Of a DNA stretch of 6,583 bases, positions 5,781 to 6,583 are shown in pieces. Where the stretch lies: contig CAUJKG010000347.1 of NCBI GenBank assembly GCA_963205465.1, forward strand, positions 1-6,583. The letters run 5' to 3'. The position numbers and the translations under genes were made by a program. Source of the DNA: Pseudomonadota bacterium. GTDB taxonomy: Bacteria > Pseudomonadota > Alphaproteobacteria > Rhizobiales > Xanthobacteraceae. The notes beneath the pieces are model-generated. The model was not told where the DNA came from. It ran no database searches and worked only from the letters and a program-made list of their open reading frames with translations. The number at the start of each line of letters is the position of its first letter. Within the stretch, counting starts at the first letter, position 1.

Positions 5781-6583
5781 ATGACCTTCTCTGTCGCCAC
5801 CTGGAACATCAACTCCGTCCGGCTTCGTTTTCCGCAGGTGAAGCGCTTCCTCACGCGCTTTTCACCGGACGTGTTGTGCCTGCAGGAAACCAAGTGTCCC
5901 GACGACAAGTTTCCGCTCGGCGACTTCGCGAAGCTCGGCTATGAGCACATCGCGCTGCACGGACAGAAGGGTTATCACGGCGTCGCGGTGATTTCGCGCC
6001 ACCCGTTCGAGGATCAGACGCGGGATTTCTTCTGCGGCAAAACTGACGCACGCCATGTTTCGGCGACCTTCGAGCGCGGCGCGAAACTCGACAAGCCTGT
6101 GACCATTCATAATTTTTATGTGCCCGCAGGCGGTGACATTCCTGATCCGCTGCTCAATCCGAAGTTCGAGCACAAGCTGCAATTTCTCGACGAACTTGCG
6201 AGCTGCTCCGTGACCAAGGCGGCGAGCGGAGGAACGCGCTCGATTCTCGTCGGCGACCTCAACGTCGCACCGCGCGAAAACGATGTCTGGAGCCACAAGC
6301 AGATGTTGAAGGTGATCAGTCACACGCCGGTCGAAGTCGAAAAATTCGAGCACGCGCGCGCATCCGGAAAATGGATCGACGTAATGCGCGGCTTCGTGCC
6401 GGACGACGAGAAACTCTATACGTGGTGGAGTTATCGCGCCGCCGACAACTGGAAGGCAGCCGATCGCGGGCGCCGGCTCGACCATATCTGGGCGAGCCCG
6501 TCACTCGAAGGCACACCTCAAAGCATGAAAGTGTTCAAGCCTTCCCGCGGCTGGCAGCAGCCTTCCGATCATGTGCCGGTGAT
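5781..6583 (+). CDS. xthA: Exodeoxyribonuclease III (AP endonuclease), 3'-truncated by window end
   Basis: 267 codons of an endonuclease/exonuclease/phosphatase-fold DNA repair enzyme that cuts 5' to abasic sites and trims 3' blocking groups in base excision repair, Mg-dependent and cytoplasmic. The frame begins MTFSVATWNINSVRLR, the usual family start, with Asn9 and Asn11. LQETK supplies metal-binding Glu36, NFYVPAGGD supplies Tyr113, GDLNVAP supplies Asp159 and Asn161, RRLDHIWAS supplies Asp234, and SDHVPV supplies the catalytic Asp263-His264 pair. All expected catalytic residues are therefore present. Exonuclease III proteins are about 260-275 residues and usually end within a few residues of SDHxPV, so only the last handful is missing. 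The ribosome site is poor: the bases before the ATG are A-rich without AGGAGG. Translation may depend on coupling to lolA, whose stop is 26 bases upstream. XthA versus a close paralogue such as ExoA cannot be separated by eye. Confidence 0.94.
   Translation, partial: MTFSVATWNINSVRLRFPQVKRFLTRFSPDVLCLQETKCPDDKFPLGDFAKLGYEHIALHGQKGYHGVAVISRHPFEDQTRDFFCGKTDARHVSATFERGAKLDKPVTIHNFYVPAGGDIPDPLLNPKFEHKLQFLDELASCSVTKAASGGTRSILVGDLNVAPRENDVWSHKQMLKVISHTPVEVEKFEHARASGKWIDVMRGFVPDDEKLYTWWSYRAADNWKAADRGRRLDHIWASPSLEGTPQSMKVFKPSRGWQQPSDHVPV

Noticed and set aside
5862..6485. 207-codon minus-strand open frame opposite xthA, and similar antisense frames opposite lolA and the aminotransferase
   Set aside because: All are shadows of clear conserved genes on the + strand, with low-complexity composition and no family motifs.
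1..6583. A novel defence, mobile or biosynthetic system
   Set aside because: All sizeable coding regions are recognisable housekeeping genes on one strand with similar codon usage; no transposase, integrase, direct-repeat array or unexplained gene was seen.

Overview
The window looks like ordinary core chromosome of an alphaproteobacterium, most likely in the Hyphomicrobiales near the Bradyrhizobium/Xanthobacter families. This rests on the high-GC codon usage, the AmtB tail (EREGLDITDHGERAYN) with an alanine-rich third periplasmic loop, the alphaproteobacterial insertion in the FtsK motor domain, and the gene order. All five genes lie on the + strand. No rRNA, tRNA, CRISPR array, insertion sequence or phage gene was seen.

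Layout: (1) 1-1025 is the 3' part of amtB, an ammonium channel, whose 5' end is outside the window. (2) 1026-1196 is a gap holding three consecutive stem-loops, the last a strong intrinsic terminator. It is followed by a perfect TTAA-N7-TTAAC motif matching the CtrA cell-cycle regulator site. (3) 1197-2411 is a class I/II PLP aminotransferase resembling N-succinyldiaminopimelate aminotransferases (DapC). (4) 2412-4898 is ftsK, the divisome-anchored DNA translocase; its ATG directly follows the aminotransferase stop. (5) 4899-5073 is a gap with two GC-rich hairpins and a duplicated Shine-Dalgarno segment. (6) 5074-5754 is a LolA-family periplasmic lipoprotein carrier. (7) 5781-6583 is an exonuclease III-type AP endonuclease (xthA), cut a few residues before its end.

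Functionally, amtB belongs to a separate nitrogen-uptake unit closed by its terminator. The aminotransferase-ftsK pair appears to be one transcription unit, possibly under CtrA control. It would couple a step toward diaminopimelate (lysine and peptidoglycan) to cell division and chromosome segregation. lolA and xthA follow with short spacing and are probably co-transcribed with each other. I found no convincing undescribed system. The most useful observation is the candidate CtrA site upstream of the dapC-like/ftsK unit.
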